Shown in pieces: positions 17,298 through 26,286 of a stretch of DNA of 64,000 nucleotides. The stretch spans positions 1 through 64,000 of the forward strand of contig NZ_AUZM01000018.1 in NCBI RefSeq assembly GCF_000478195.2, written 5' to 3'. Positions within the stretch are counted from its first letter, which is position 1, and the number at the start of each line of letters is the position of its first letter. The notes under the pieces are model-generated. The model saw nothing but the letters and a program-made list of their open reading frames with translations, ran no database searches and was not told the origin of the DNA. The position numbers were made by a program, and so were the translations under genes. Source of the stretch: Lyngbya aestuarii BL J. Its GTDB lineage: Bacteria > Cyanobacteriota > Cyanobacteriia > Cyanobacteriales > Microcoleaceae.

Positions 17298-17931
17298 TGG
17301 GAATTTGGGGCTAAGTCTCATTGAGTTCAACTCGGATTCAACTTCTCCTTTACCTTGAACCCTCTCATCCGATCAAAAATTAAATTGATTTAAACTCATC
17401 TCTATTTGAGGGAAAAAGAACAAGTTTTCAAGATTGCCAAAATTTCAGTGTTTTTACGGATAGCATTGAGTTAAAAAAATACAGAGATACTGAAAAAAAT
17501 AATCTCAAAGTTTGAGTTTAGAGACAAACCCACTGCGATAGGACTCAAAATAGATAACTTTAGCTACAACTCCTAGTTTACAAGCACTTTCAAGAAAATA
17601 AATGTACCAAGAAGTATAACATATTATATAAATTTCAATCTGTTTTTTCTTCTATCCTATCTAATATTTATCCAATCATTAAGTTTGTAAAAATTCTGTA
17701 AAGTTACCGAGAAAATACGGACATTTAGTTTTCTATAAATTACACTGGAAGTATAGCTGAAGTCCGCAAAAACACGTAGAGGTGAATAAACGAATTGAAG
17801 CATCCCTCGACAAAATTACCTTTTCTGTAAATTGTGTAGTCTTAATTTATCCCAGAAAAATCATTAATTAAACTGTTCAGATTTGTTAAAAATCTAATTA
17901 AAACCTTAGAATAAAATCGGAGTGCAAATTT
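17298..17931. other. AT-rich leader region upstream of the RTX gene
   Basis: No gene is seen. The region is rich in A/T runs, with no clear -10/-35 pair. It presumably holds the promoter and 5' leader of the large gene at 17932. Confidence 0.4.
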
Positions 17932-20900
17932 ATGACTATCCCTATTAAAGATCTAATTGCTGTCTACGATAATCTGACTGAAAATACTGACGATCAATAT
18001 ACTGTCCAAGAGGTTAACTCTCCCCACAATACATTTAAACATGACTTTCAAGTTGGGGAAAACAATAACCTCAAGATTACGGGTTTTACCAGTAACGCTA
18101 GTGAAAACTATGATTTACTGTCATTTGTTGATCGAATTAACATCAACCGCGTTGATAATGATATTGTTAAAGGTAAAAGACAAATTATTTGGTTTGAACA
18201 ACAAGAGAGAACCAAAACTGATCTCTTATTAAAACCCTCTCTAGTCACCACAATGGAGGAGAGTTTACTGAGTAATGTGGTGAATAGAGGAACAGATAAT
18301 ATTTTTACGAATCAAGGAAATAAAGACGGAAATAATAATAATATTGAAAGAGTAGACTTGGTTTCAATTAATGGGTTGTCAAGTCCACAAGAATTTCTAG
18401 GAAAAATCGGTTTTTTAATTGTAGAAAGAAATGGGAATGATCCGTTTAAAATTTCACCCATAACAGCCATTGATGAACAGGGAAATCCGACAGAATTTGG
18501 AACCCTTAAAAGTATTGGTATAGACAGTTGGGGGAAATCATCATCTTCTATTCTCGCTGAAGTGATGCGAAAAGATGAGAATGAACAGAATTTACGTTCA
18601 ACGAGAGGTTTAAGAGATTCACAGGCTGTCGCTGGTGTTTTTATTAGCTACGCCGATCTCGATATTACTGACGATCAAACTTTCTATGGTTTCTCTATTT
18701 TCCCCCCAGATATTGATGAAAACAATGATTTAGTGGGTTTAAGTGATTTTCCAAAAAACACTCCAGAGAATGATTCAAAAGGAAAATCTTTCGGAAGTTT
18801 AGACTTGATTTCTGTGGGTCGGATTTTTGTTAAACAAGATATAAAAATCCCTCCTAAAATTACTAGCGATGGAGAGGGTAAGGAAGCGGATATTTCAATC
18901 GCTGAAAACACAATATTAGTCACCGACGTTAACGCAACCGATGAAAAAAATAGCGAAGGAAATGGTTTAACCTATAGTATTAGTGGGGGAGACGATCAGG
19001 ATTTATTGACAATTGATCAGACAACTGGAGAAGTGAGTTTTAAAGCATCTCCCGACTTTGAAAATCCCACAGATCTTGATGGAGATAATATCTATCAAGT
19101 GGAAGTGACTGTGACTGACTCGGAAGGGTTAACCGATGTTAAAGTTATTAATATTACCGTTAGTGACGAAGACGAAAATACCAAACCTCAACTGTCAAGT
19201 AACCCAGAAGTTGACTCTCCTGAAATCATCATTCCTGAAAACACAACATTAGTCACCGATATTAATACAACAGATGACAACGATAGTGAAGGAAATGGTT
19301 TAACCTATAGTATTAGTGGGGGAGACGATCAGGATTTATTGACAATTGATCAGACAACTGGAGAAGTGATTTTTAAAGCATCTCCCGACTTTGAAAATCC
19401 CACAGATCTTGATGGAGATAATATCTATCAAGTGGAAGTGACTGTGACTGACTCGGAAGGGTTAACCGATGTTAAAGTTATTAATATTACCGTTAGTGAC
19501 GAAGACGAAAATACGAATCCTATTGATAATGGAAATAACGAAGAAACTGAAACTCCTATAGATAACGGAGAAACTGAAACTCCCGTTGAGAATGGAAATA
19601 ATGGAGAAACTGAAACTCCCGTTGAGAATGGAAATAATGGAGGAAATGAAACTCCTGTTGATAACGGAAACAACGAAGAAACTGAAACTCCTGTAAATAA
19701 CGGAGGAAATGAAACTCCTGTTGATAATGGAAACAACGGAGGAAATGAAACTCCCGTTGAGAATGGAAATAATGGAGGAAATGAAACTCCTGTAAATAAC
19801 GGAGGAAATGAAACTCCTGTTGATAACGGAAACAACGAAGAAACTGAAACTCCCGTTAATAACGAAGAAACTGAAACTCCCGTTGATAACGGAGAAACTG
19901 AAACTCCCATTGATAATGGAAATAATGGAGAAACTGAAACTCCCGTTGATAATGGAGGAAATGAAACTCCTGTTGATAACGGAAATAACGAAGAAACTGA
20001 AACTCCTATAGATAATGGAAATAATGGAGAAACTGAAACTCCTGTTGATAACGGTGGAAACAACGAAGAAACTGAAACTCCCGTTAATAACGAAGAAACT
20101 GAAACTCCCGTTGATAACGGAGAAACTGAAACTCCCATTGATAATGGAAATAATGGAGAAACTGAAACTCCTGTAAATAATGGAGGAAATGAAACTCCTG
20201 TTGATAACGGAAACAACGAAGAAACTGAAACTCCCATTGATAATGGAAATAATGGAGAAACTGAAACTCCTGTTGATAACGGTGGAAACAACGAAGAAAC
20301 TGAAACTCCCGTTAATAACGAAGAAACTGAAACTCCTATAGATAATGGAAATAATGGAGAAACTGAAACTCCTGTAAATAATGGAGGAAATGAAACTCCT
20401 GTTGATAACGGAAATAACGAAGAAACTGAAACTCCCATTGATAATGGAAATAATGGAGAAACTGAAACTCCTGTAAATAATGGAGGAAATGAAACTCCTG
20501 TTGATAACGGAAACAACGAAGAAACTGAAACTCCCATTGATAATGGAAATAATGGAGAAACTGAAACTCCTGTAAATAATGGAGGAAATGAAACTCCTGT
20601 TGATAATGGAAACAACGGAGGAAATGAAACTCCCGTTGAGAATGGAAATAATGGAGAAAATGAAACTCCTGTTGATAATGGAAATAACGGAGGAAATGAA
20701 ACACCTAACTCACCTTCTATTCCTCCAAGCGAAGACACAGATGATACAAGTATTCCACGAAGCGATGATGGAGGAAACGAAGAAAACTCACCGATACCTA
20801 TTCCAGCAGGAAATAACTCGAATTGTGGATGTTCAATAATTCCTGAAATAGAAGCAGTTTCTTTCCCCAATCGTCCAACTTTAAATGCTAATATTATCAC

Positions 20901-22245
20901 AGCATTGGAAACATCCATGAGTGGAAGCGAGGCGGATGATAATGTCAGCGGAACCTCAAATAATGAAGCAGTTTTCAGCTTTGGGGGAAATGATATTCTC
21001 AACGGAGTTGAAGGTCAAGACTGGCTTGAAGGGGGTAAAGGTGACGATCATATTCGCGGCGATGTTGGTCACGATAGCGTTATTGGAGACAGTGGAAATG
21101 ACACTCTTTTAGGAGGTCGAGATGATGAATTTTCTTCAACTCGCGATACCAACGGAAACGACTGGATGAGTGGCGGTTTTGGAAATGATTTCATCTCCGG
21201 AAATGAGAGTGAAGATATGCTAATGGGAGATGAAGGCGATGATTTTGCTTACGGAGGTCAAGGTCACGATCAACTATTCGGTGATCAGGGAAATGATACC
21301 CTCTGTGGCGATCGCGGAAATGATACAATTGTGGGTTCAAATGGGAGTGAAAAAGCGGTTGGTAACACCGAAGAAAAAGACGTCTTATTTGGTTATCAAG
21401 ACAATGATTTAATGCAAGGCGGTCAAGGAGAAGATATTATCTATGCGGGTAAGGGAAATGATATTTCATTCGCCGGAAAAGACAATGATTTAGTGTGGGG
21501 AGATGAGGGAGATGATACCCTCTCAGGTGATGATGGTGATGACACCTTATTCGGTGATACAAATGACCCCAACACAACTGAAATCCAGGGAAAAGATATG
21601 GCTACTGGAGGTTATGGAAATGATTTTATCGGCGGAAATCGTAATAATGATACCCTGATGGGAGGTGAAGGCGAGGACACAATTCGCGGAGGAAAAGAAG
21701 ACGATTTTCTATATGGTGAAACTGGAGATGATCTCCTCTTTGGTGATTTAGGAAATGACAAACTCTGCGGAAATGATGGCAATGATGTTCTGTTTGGAGA
21801 TACAGAAAATGAACTGGCTGCTGGCGGAAATGATACTTTAATTGGGGGAAATGGAGATGATTTTCTCTGTGGAAACCAAGCCGCAGATATTCTATGTGGT
21901 GGTGAAGGTCAAGACAGTCTTCACGGTGGAAAAGATAACGATATCTTGAAAGGAAAAGCAGGAATTGATTGGCTATGTGGTGATGAAGGAAACGATACCT
22001 TAACGGGTGGAGAAGATCGGGATTATTTCGTTTTCTCTAGCAATAGTGGAACAGATATCGTGGAAGATTTTCAAGTCGGTGAAGATTTAATTGTTCTCGA
22101 TAACGAGATTACCTTTGCTGACTTAGCGATTTTTCAACGGGATACTTCCACCGTTATTGGTCTATTGGAACTCAATCAACCCATCGCTATTTTAAACAAT
22201 GTGACTGCATTTTCCATCACTGAAGATAGTTTTGTGAATGTTTAA
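17932..22245 (+). CDS. Giant RTX/cadherin-like calcium-binding secreted protein with low-complexity repeat stalk
   Basis: 1437 residues. Residues about 1-300 form an N-terminal domain I do not recognise with certainty. Two almost identical cadherin-like repeats follow (about 306-420 and 420-527; SIAENT...TDVNATD, GLTYSISGGDD, VTVTDSEGLTD). Then comes a low-complexity stalk of about 395 residues built from (D/E/N)NGNNGETETPV-type units (about 529-924), a small Cys motif (NCGC), and about 370 residues of RTX calcium-binding nonapeptides (GGxGxDxLxG, about 996-1363). The RTX C-terminus suggests type I secretion, with calcium-induced folding outside the cell. No classical signal peptide is seen. 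Likely a surface, sheath or motility protein; this is inference. Confidence 0.85.
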   Translation: MTIPIKDLIAVYDNLTENTDDQYTVQEVNSPHNTFKHDFQVGENNNLKITGFTSNASENYDLLSFVDRININRVDNDIVKGKRQIIWFEQQERTKTDLLLKPSLVTTMEESLLSNVVNRGTDNIFTNQGNKDGNNNNIERVDLVSINGLSSPQEFLGKIGFLIVERNGNDPFKISPITAIDEQGNPTEFGTLKSIGIDSWGKSSSSILAEVMRKDENEQNLRSTRGLRDSQAVAGVFISYADLDITDDQTFYGFSIFPPDIDENNDLVGLSDFPKNTPENDSKGKSFGSLDLISVGRIFVKQDIKIPPKITSDGEGKEADISIAENTILVTDVNATDEKNSEGNGLTYSISGGDDQDLLTIDQTTGEVSFKASPDFENPTDLDGDNIYQVEVTVTDSEGLTDVKVINITVSDEDENTKPQLSSNPEVDSPEIIIPENTTLVTDINTTDDNDSEGNGLTYSISGGDDQDLLTIDQTTGEVIFKASPDFENPTDLDGDNIYQVEVTVTDSEGLTDVKVINITVSDEDENTNPIDNGNNEETETPIDNGETETPVENGNNGETETPVENGNNGGNETPVDNGNNEETETPVNNGGNETPVDNGNNGGNETPVENGNNGGNETPVNNGGNETPVDNGNNEETETPVNNEETETPVDNGETETPIDNGNNGETETPVDNGGNETPVDNGNNEETETPIDNGNNGETETPVDNGGNNEETETPVNNEETETPVDNGETETPIDNGNNGETETPVNNGGNETPVDNGNNEETETPIDNGNNGETETPVDNGGNNEETETPVNNEETETPIDNGNNGETETPVNNGGNETPVDNGNNEETETPIDNGNNGETETPVNNGGNETPVDNGNNEETETPIDNGNNGETETPVNNGGNETPVDNGNNGGNETPVENGNNGENETPVDNGNNGGNETPNSPSIPPSEDTDDTSIPRSDDGGNEENSPIPIPAGNNSNCGCSIIPEIEAVSFPNRPTLNANIITALETSMSGSEADDNVSGTSNNEAVFSFGGNDILNGVEGQDWLEGGKGDDHIRGDVGHDSVIGDSGNDTLLGGRDDEFSSTRDTNGNDWMSGGFGNDFISGNESEDMLMGDEGDDFAYGGQGHDQLFGDQGNDTLCGDRGNDTIVGSNGSEKAVGNTEEKDVLFGYQDNDLMQGGQGEDIIYAGKGNDISFAGKDNDLVWGDEGDDTLSGDDGDDTLFGDTNDPNTTEIQGKDMATGGYGNDFIGGNRNNDTLMGGEGEDTIRGGKEDDFLYGETGDDLLFGDLGNDKLCGNDGNDVLFGDTENELAAGGNDTLIGGNGDDFLCGNQAADILCGGEGQDSLHGGKDNDILKGKAGIDWLCGDEGNDTLTGGEDRDYFVFSSNSGTDIVEDFQVGEDLIVLDNEITFADLAIFQRDTSTVIGLLELNQPIAILNNVTAFSITEDSFVNV
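18955..19514 (+). repeat. Recent tandem duplication of a cadherin-like module
   Basis: The block 18955-19181 (227 bases) recurs at 19288-19514, offset 333 bases, with one mismatch (G19037 versus T19370). The intervening about 106 bases are diverged. The near identity, including silent positions, indicates recent duplication or gene conversion. Confidence 0.95.
19510..20703 (+). repeat. In-frame minisatellite encoding Asn/Gly/Thr/Pro/Glu repeats
   Basis: About 1.2 kb of imperfect in-frame units built from GAAACTCCTGTTGATAAC- and GGAAATAATGGAGAA-type blocks, arranged in higher-order copies. It creates a long open frame on the opposite strand (19428-21002) that is an artefact of the repeats. 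Confidence 0.95.
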
Positions 22246-22277
22246 CGCTTAGAATAACAGAGAACCCCAGAAAATCA

Positions 22278-22299
22278 TCTATCTTTAGATAGAGTTTTC
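22278..22299 (+). terminator. Possible terminator after the RTX gene
   Basis: TCTATC (22278-22283) and GATAGA (22288-22293) form a 6-bp stem with a TTTA loop, followed by GTTTTC. It is weak but well placed. Confidence 0.4.
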
Positions 22300-22385
22300 A
22301 AGACCCATTGATAATTTTCGCCTCTAAAGCGGTAAAGCCCTCTACCCTCTGCTAGACTTATTTTTGTGAGCCGTAGAGAGATGCA

Positions 22386-23240
22386 ATGGTAATTGAGTTT
22401 ACAAAATACCAGGGTTTGGGTAATGACTTTATCTTGATTGACAATCGTCATCAGTCAGAACCCCTCATTACTCCAGAACAAGCGATGCAGATGTGCGATC
22501 GCAATTTTGGCATCGGTGCTGACGGGGTAATTTTTGCCTTGCCCGACACCTCCAACACTGACTATACCATGCGGATTTTTAACTCTGATAGTTCAGAACC
22601 GCAAATGTGTGGGAATGGGATTCGCTGTCTAGCCAAATTTATCGCCGATTTAGAACACCGTGACGGTAAAATCAAAGAGATTCCGTCTTCTGTTCGCTAC
22701 AAAATTGACACATTGGCAGGGGTGATTACTCCCGAGATTTTAGCAGACGGACTGGTAAAAGTTGATATGGGTCAACCTCGACTGCTGGCTAAAGAAATTC
22801 CGACAACTCTCGCCAAAGCCGATGAAAAAGTCGTCAATGTTCCTCTATCTGTCGCGGAACAGTCCTGGCTAGTCACTTGTGTCAGCATGGGCAATCCTCA
22901 CTGTATCACCTTTGTTGAAGATGTGGCGGCGATTCCCCTGGCTGAAATTGGCCCCCAATTTGAACATCATCCGGCGTTTCCCGAACGCACCAATACCGAA
23001 TTTATCCAAGTAATCAAACCGGATTATCTCAAAATGCGGGTTTGGGAACGAGGTGCAGGTGCTACACTAGCTTGTGGAACTGGAGCTTGTGCAGTGGTGG
23101 TGGCAGGTGTATTAACCGGAAACTGCGATCGCTCGGTTACGATAGAATTACCCGGAGGAAATCTGATGATTGAATGGTCAGCCTCGGAACGGCTTTATAT
23201 GAGTGGGCCTGCTGAACGTGTATTTACAGGTCAGTGGTAA
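22386..23240 (+). CDS. dapF: Diaminopimelate epimerase
   Basis: 284 residues. DapF converts LL- to meso-diaminopimelate for lysine and peptidoglycan synthesis. The two catalytic cysteines are in MCGNGIRC (Cys75) and ACGTGAC (Cys230). The N-terminal [15 protein letters not shown] is typical and the length is normal. It stands between unrelated genes, so it is probably its own transcription unit. Confidence 0.97.
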   Translation: MVIEFTKYQGLGNDFILIDNRHQSEPLITPEQAMQMCDRNFGIGADGVIFALPDTSNTDYTMRIFNSDSSEPQMCGNGIRCLAKFIADLEHRDGKIKEIPSSVRYKIDTLAGVITPEILADGLVKVDMGQPRLLAKEIPTTLAKADEKVVNVPLSVAEQSWLVTCVSMGNPHCITFVEDVAAIPLAEIGPQFEHHPAFPERTNTEFIQVIKPDYLKMRVWERGAGATLACGTGACAVVVAGVLTGNCDRSVTIELPGGNLMIEWSASERLYMSGPAERVFTGQW

Positions 23241-23357
23241 TTTGATCATTGAGAATTGATCAATCAGTCTTCAAAATTATTGATAGGTTGGTGGGATGAA
23301 TCTCAACTCTAGAATTTCTACTACAATTTTAAACTTACAAAAATTGGCATAATAGCT

Positions 23358-24500
23358 ATGGGTGGAGGTATATATCTGATCCAAGATGACGATCAGCTTG
23401 TGGAAATGATGGAACAAGCTTATGACTCAGAAGATCAGCTTCAGGAATTGTTAGAAACTTATCCAAATTTATTAGCTGGAGATGAAATTGATCGGGCGAC
23501 ACCGAGACGATGGTTAGTCATTTCTCGGGAAGTGATGATTCCGGCTGAAGAAGAAGCAAGCGGACGTTGGTCACTGGATCATTTATTTCTTGATCAAGAT
23601 GCGATTCCCACTTTGGTGGAAATTAAACGCTCTCACAATGCCGAGACTCGCCAAAAAATGCTCGGTCAAATGCTTGACTATGTAGCAAATGTAGGAATTT
23701 ATTGGCCAGTCGAATCAACCATTGCTCAATTTGAATCCAACTGTCGCGATCAAGGTCGTGATCCGGAACAAGTTTTTGAGGAATTTTTAGGTTCAGAATC
23801 CGATGAAGAACGGTTTTGGCAAAAGGTAAAAACAAACATTCAAGCCGGAAAGATTCGTCTGATTTTTGTTGCTGATGAAATTCCCGCCCCCTTACGACGT
23901 ATCGTTGAATTTCTCAATGAACAAACTGATCCGGTTGAAGTTTGGGCTTTAGAAATCAAGCAATATGTTTCTCAAGATGGCTTAAAAACATTGGTTCCGC
24001 GTGTGATTGGTCAAACCGCAGAAGCGCAGCAGAAAAAATCCAGTGCAACCGGGGAAAGACGACGCTGGGATGAGAATTCTTTCTTTGAAGAACTGAAGAT
24101 TAGACGCGGAATTGATGAAGCGGAAATGGCACAAAAAATTCACGCTTGGACGCGGAAACAAGCCGAAACAGATGTGCAATGGGGAACCGGAGATATTTAT
24201 GGAGGTTTTGCCGCAATTTTGCATCAAAAAGGTAGAAAACCTCATAAGTTATTTAGTGTTGATATTTCCGGTCGCTTAGAAATTTCTTCGATTAAATATG
24301 GTTCTCAACCGCCTTTTGATCGCGAAGAAAAATGGGTGGAACTCCGAAGCAGATTTAGTTCAATTGGGGTATCGCTTCCTGTTGATAAAACAGAGTTTAG
24401 ATCACCTGCTATTCGTTTATCTACCGTTCCAGATGAAGCCGAACTCACAAAAATTTTGGAAACATTTGATTGGGTAGTAACGGAGATCAAAAACTCATAA
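23358..24500 (+). CDS. DUF91-like PD-(D/E)XK nuclease-family protein
   Basis: 380 residues. Residues about 60-140 hold a restriction-like core: LDHLFLDQDAIPTLVEIKRSHN (Asp ... Glu-x-Lys) followed by GQMLDYVANVGIYWP, the NucS/DUF91-type arrangement. Residues about 150-220 continue with LIFVADEIPAPLRRIVEFLN, also seen in this group. The C-terminal about 130 residues, rich in charged residues, are unrecognised. It could act in DNA repair or defence; nothing in the neighbours decides. The start at 23358 (ATG GGT) is near the first possible. Confidence 0.75.
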   Translation: MGGGIYLIQDDDQLVEMMEQAYDSEDQLQELLETYPNLLAGDEIDRATPRRWLVISREVMIPAEEEASGRWSLDHLFLDQDAIPTLVEIKRSHNAETRQKMLGQMLDYVANVGIYWPVESTIAQFESNCRDQGRDPEQVFEEFLGSESDEERFWQKVKTNIQAGKIRLIFVADEIPAPLRRIVEFLNEQTDPVEVWALEIKQYVSQDGLKTLVPRVIGQTAEAQQKKSSATGERRRWDENSFFEELKIRRGIDEAEMAQKIHAWTRKQAETDVQWGTGDIYGGFAAILHQKGRKPHKLFSVDISGRLEISSIKYGSQPPFDREEKWVELRSRFSSIGVSLPVDKTEFRSPAIRLSTVPDEAELTKILETFDWVVTEIKNS

Positions 24501-24524
24501 TTCCTTAACTCATAATTCTTTGCT

Positions 24525-24558
24525 CAAAAAAACCCTCCCGTTTTTGAATTCAGGAGGA
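24525..24558 (-). terminator. Rho-independent terminator of htrA
   Basis: Read on the minus strand, CCTCC (24557-24553) pairs with GGAGG (24538-24534), followed by a run of seven T (24532-24526). It lies in the 100-base gap between convergent genes and may also act on the plus strand. Confidence 0.65.
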
Positions 24559-24600
24559 TAAGGGTGATCATAAACAGTACAATTTTTAGATTAAAAGGGG

Positions 24601-25866
24601 TTAAGATTGGGCTTGAGGAAATGCTCCCGCTCGGACATTAAGATCAAGAAATTGATCGTCACGAAGTAACCCTATTTTTAACTGATTACCAACCTTTTCT
24701 TGGTTAACGGCTTGTTGCACTTGATCAGCATCTTTAACCATTTCATTGTTGATTTTTTCAATCACATCTCCCGCCCGTAAACCTGCACGATCAGCCGGAG
24801 AATCGGGAACAACACGAACAATTAAAACGCCTTGATCTTGGTTGACAATAATTCCACTATTGGGATCGCTATTTAATTTTTTCTGTAATTCTGGCGTTAA
24901 TGTTAACATTTGAATCCCTAAAAATGGATGTTCAACTTTTCCATTTGCCACTAATTCATCGGCAATTTCTTGTACAGTATTAATCGGAATAGCAAACCCT
25001 AATCCTTGAGCGCCTTGTAAAATCGCAGTATTCACCCCAATCACTTCACCGTTTTGATTGAGCAGTGGGCCGCCTGAATTTCCGGGATTAATCGCCGCAT
25101 CAGTTTGAATAAATTCAACTCGTTTATCAGGAACCCCAACTTGAGCGCTAGACCGTCCAATTGCACTAACAATTCCCGTGGTAACAGTATTATCTAATCC
25201 TAACGGATTTCCAATCGCGATCGCCCAATCTCCGGGTTGCAATTGTTCAGAATTTCCGAGTTTAATCGTTGGTAAATTATCCGCTTCAATATGAATCACT
25301 GCAACATCTGTTACCGGATCGGTTCCAACCACTTTCCCTTCAAATTCACGACCATCTTTGAGGGTAACAGTAACTTTACTCGCTCCATCGACAACATGAG
25401 CATTGGTGATCATCTCACCTTTAGAATCAATAATAAAGCCCGAACCTGTACCAGATTGTATTTGTTTTTCGGGAATATTGGGGATTTGATCGCCGAAGAA
25501 ACGACGGAAAAAAGGATCGTTAAAAGCTTCAGGAACTTGATTTTTAACTGTGCGTTGAGCATCAATTCTCACCACTGCTGATCCGACTTCTTGAACAACA
25601 GCCGCGACAAAATTAGAGGGCATTTGAATCGCATTATTCGGCTCTGGAATCGTCTCAGTAGCGGGAATAATAGAAGATTTTAAGAGCGTCTCAGCCCCCG
25701 ATTGAGCATTAATTAAATTGGTTCCGCCAATCGCTAATCCGGCTCCTAATGCGATGAATGCCGTTGAACTGATGAATTTCTGCACGATTGAATTCGATGA
25801 TTTACGAGTGTGAGATTGACTGTTAAAATCTGACGAAAGCTCAAAGTCTTTGATGTCTGTGGTCAT
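24601..25866 (-). CDS. HtrA/Deg-type serine protease
   Basis: 421 residues. One N-terminal membrane anchor or signal (about 29-54) is followed by a trypsin-like domain with catalytic triad His157 (TNAHVVD), Asp187 (VTDVAV) and Ser264 (GNSGGP). A single PDZ domain follows (about 310-410, PFLGIQML ... SPADRAGLRAGDVI). The one-PDZ layout matches the cyanobacterial HtrA/HhoA/HhoB group, which handles damaged proteins in periplasm or lumen under heat and light stress. Which of the three it corresponds to cannot be told. A 53-base inverted repeat lies just upstream. Confidence 0.95.
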   Translation of the reverse strand: MTTDIKDFELSSDFNSQSHTRKSSNSIVQKFISSTAFIALGAGLAIGGTNLINAQSGAETLLKSSIIPATETIPEPNNAIQMPSNFVAAVVQEVGSAVVRIDAQRTVKNQVPEAFNDPFFRRFFGDQIPNIPEKQIQSGTGSGFIIDSKGEMITNAHVVDGASKVTVTLKDGREFEGKVVGTDPVTDVAVIHIEADNLPTIKLGNSEQLQPGDWAIAIGNPLGLDNTVTTGIVSAIGRSSAQVGVPDKRVEFIQTDAAINPGNSGGPLLNQNGEVIGVNTAILQGAQGLGFAIPINTVQEIADELVANGKVEHPFLGIQMLTLTPELQKKLNSDPNSGIIVNQDQGVLIVRVVPDSPADRAGLRAGDVIEKINNEMVKDADQVQQAVNQEKVGNQLKIGLLRDDQFLDLNVRAGAFPQAQS

Positions 25867-26286
25867 GGTTACTTACTTTATATAATGGGATTCTTTGCTT
25901 TAATAAAAGTTTGAGGAAAAGTCAGCCCGGGGGTGAGGAGCTTGTCGAGGAACGTTCTGTGTTTTGGGCTGACAATTCTTAAGATAGAGGAGTGATGTGA
26001 CAGGGGTATGACAGCGAGTTAACAATGTTGTGACATCTGGCTTTCTACTCATCTAAGCCTTGTAGAATCGGCTTTTGCGGTAGGCAGATGGATCAAATCG
26101 TGTCTATTGTTTCTCAGTTTAACGAAATCGAGCGTTTGACGCACTTGAAATGACAAAGGGATAGTCAGTCTCGCCCCGATATTGGGATCAAATGGATCTT
26201 AAAATCAAAAACTTTATAACAATTCTCCCGAAAGCGGTTGGTCAGTCTGCTATGCTAAACCATTAGCTCAACGTGAAAATACAGCA
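25867..26286. other. Divergent promoter region between htrA and the FHA-ABC gene
   Basis: 420 bases without an ORF. It includes perfect 8-bp inverted arms GTCAGCCC (25921-25928) and GGGCTGAC (25966-25973), 55 bases upstream of the htrA start codon, which could be an operator or an mRNA leader stem. No other clear motif is seen. Confidence 0.5.

Noticed and set aside
20336-20704. Minus-strand open frame rich in Phe/His/Gln within the RTX repeats
   Set aside because: Another frame of the same minisatellite.
19428-21002. Long minus-strand open frame (524 codons) opposite the RTX gene
   Set aside because: It arises because the in-frame repeats of the plus-strand gene have no stop on the complementary strand. 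It has no ribosome site and a monotonous Ser/Val/Phe/Pro composition.
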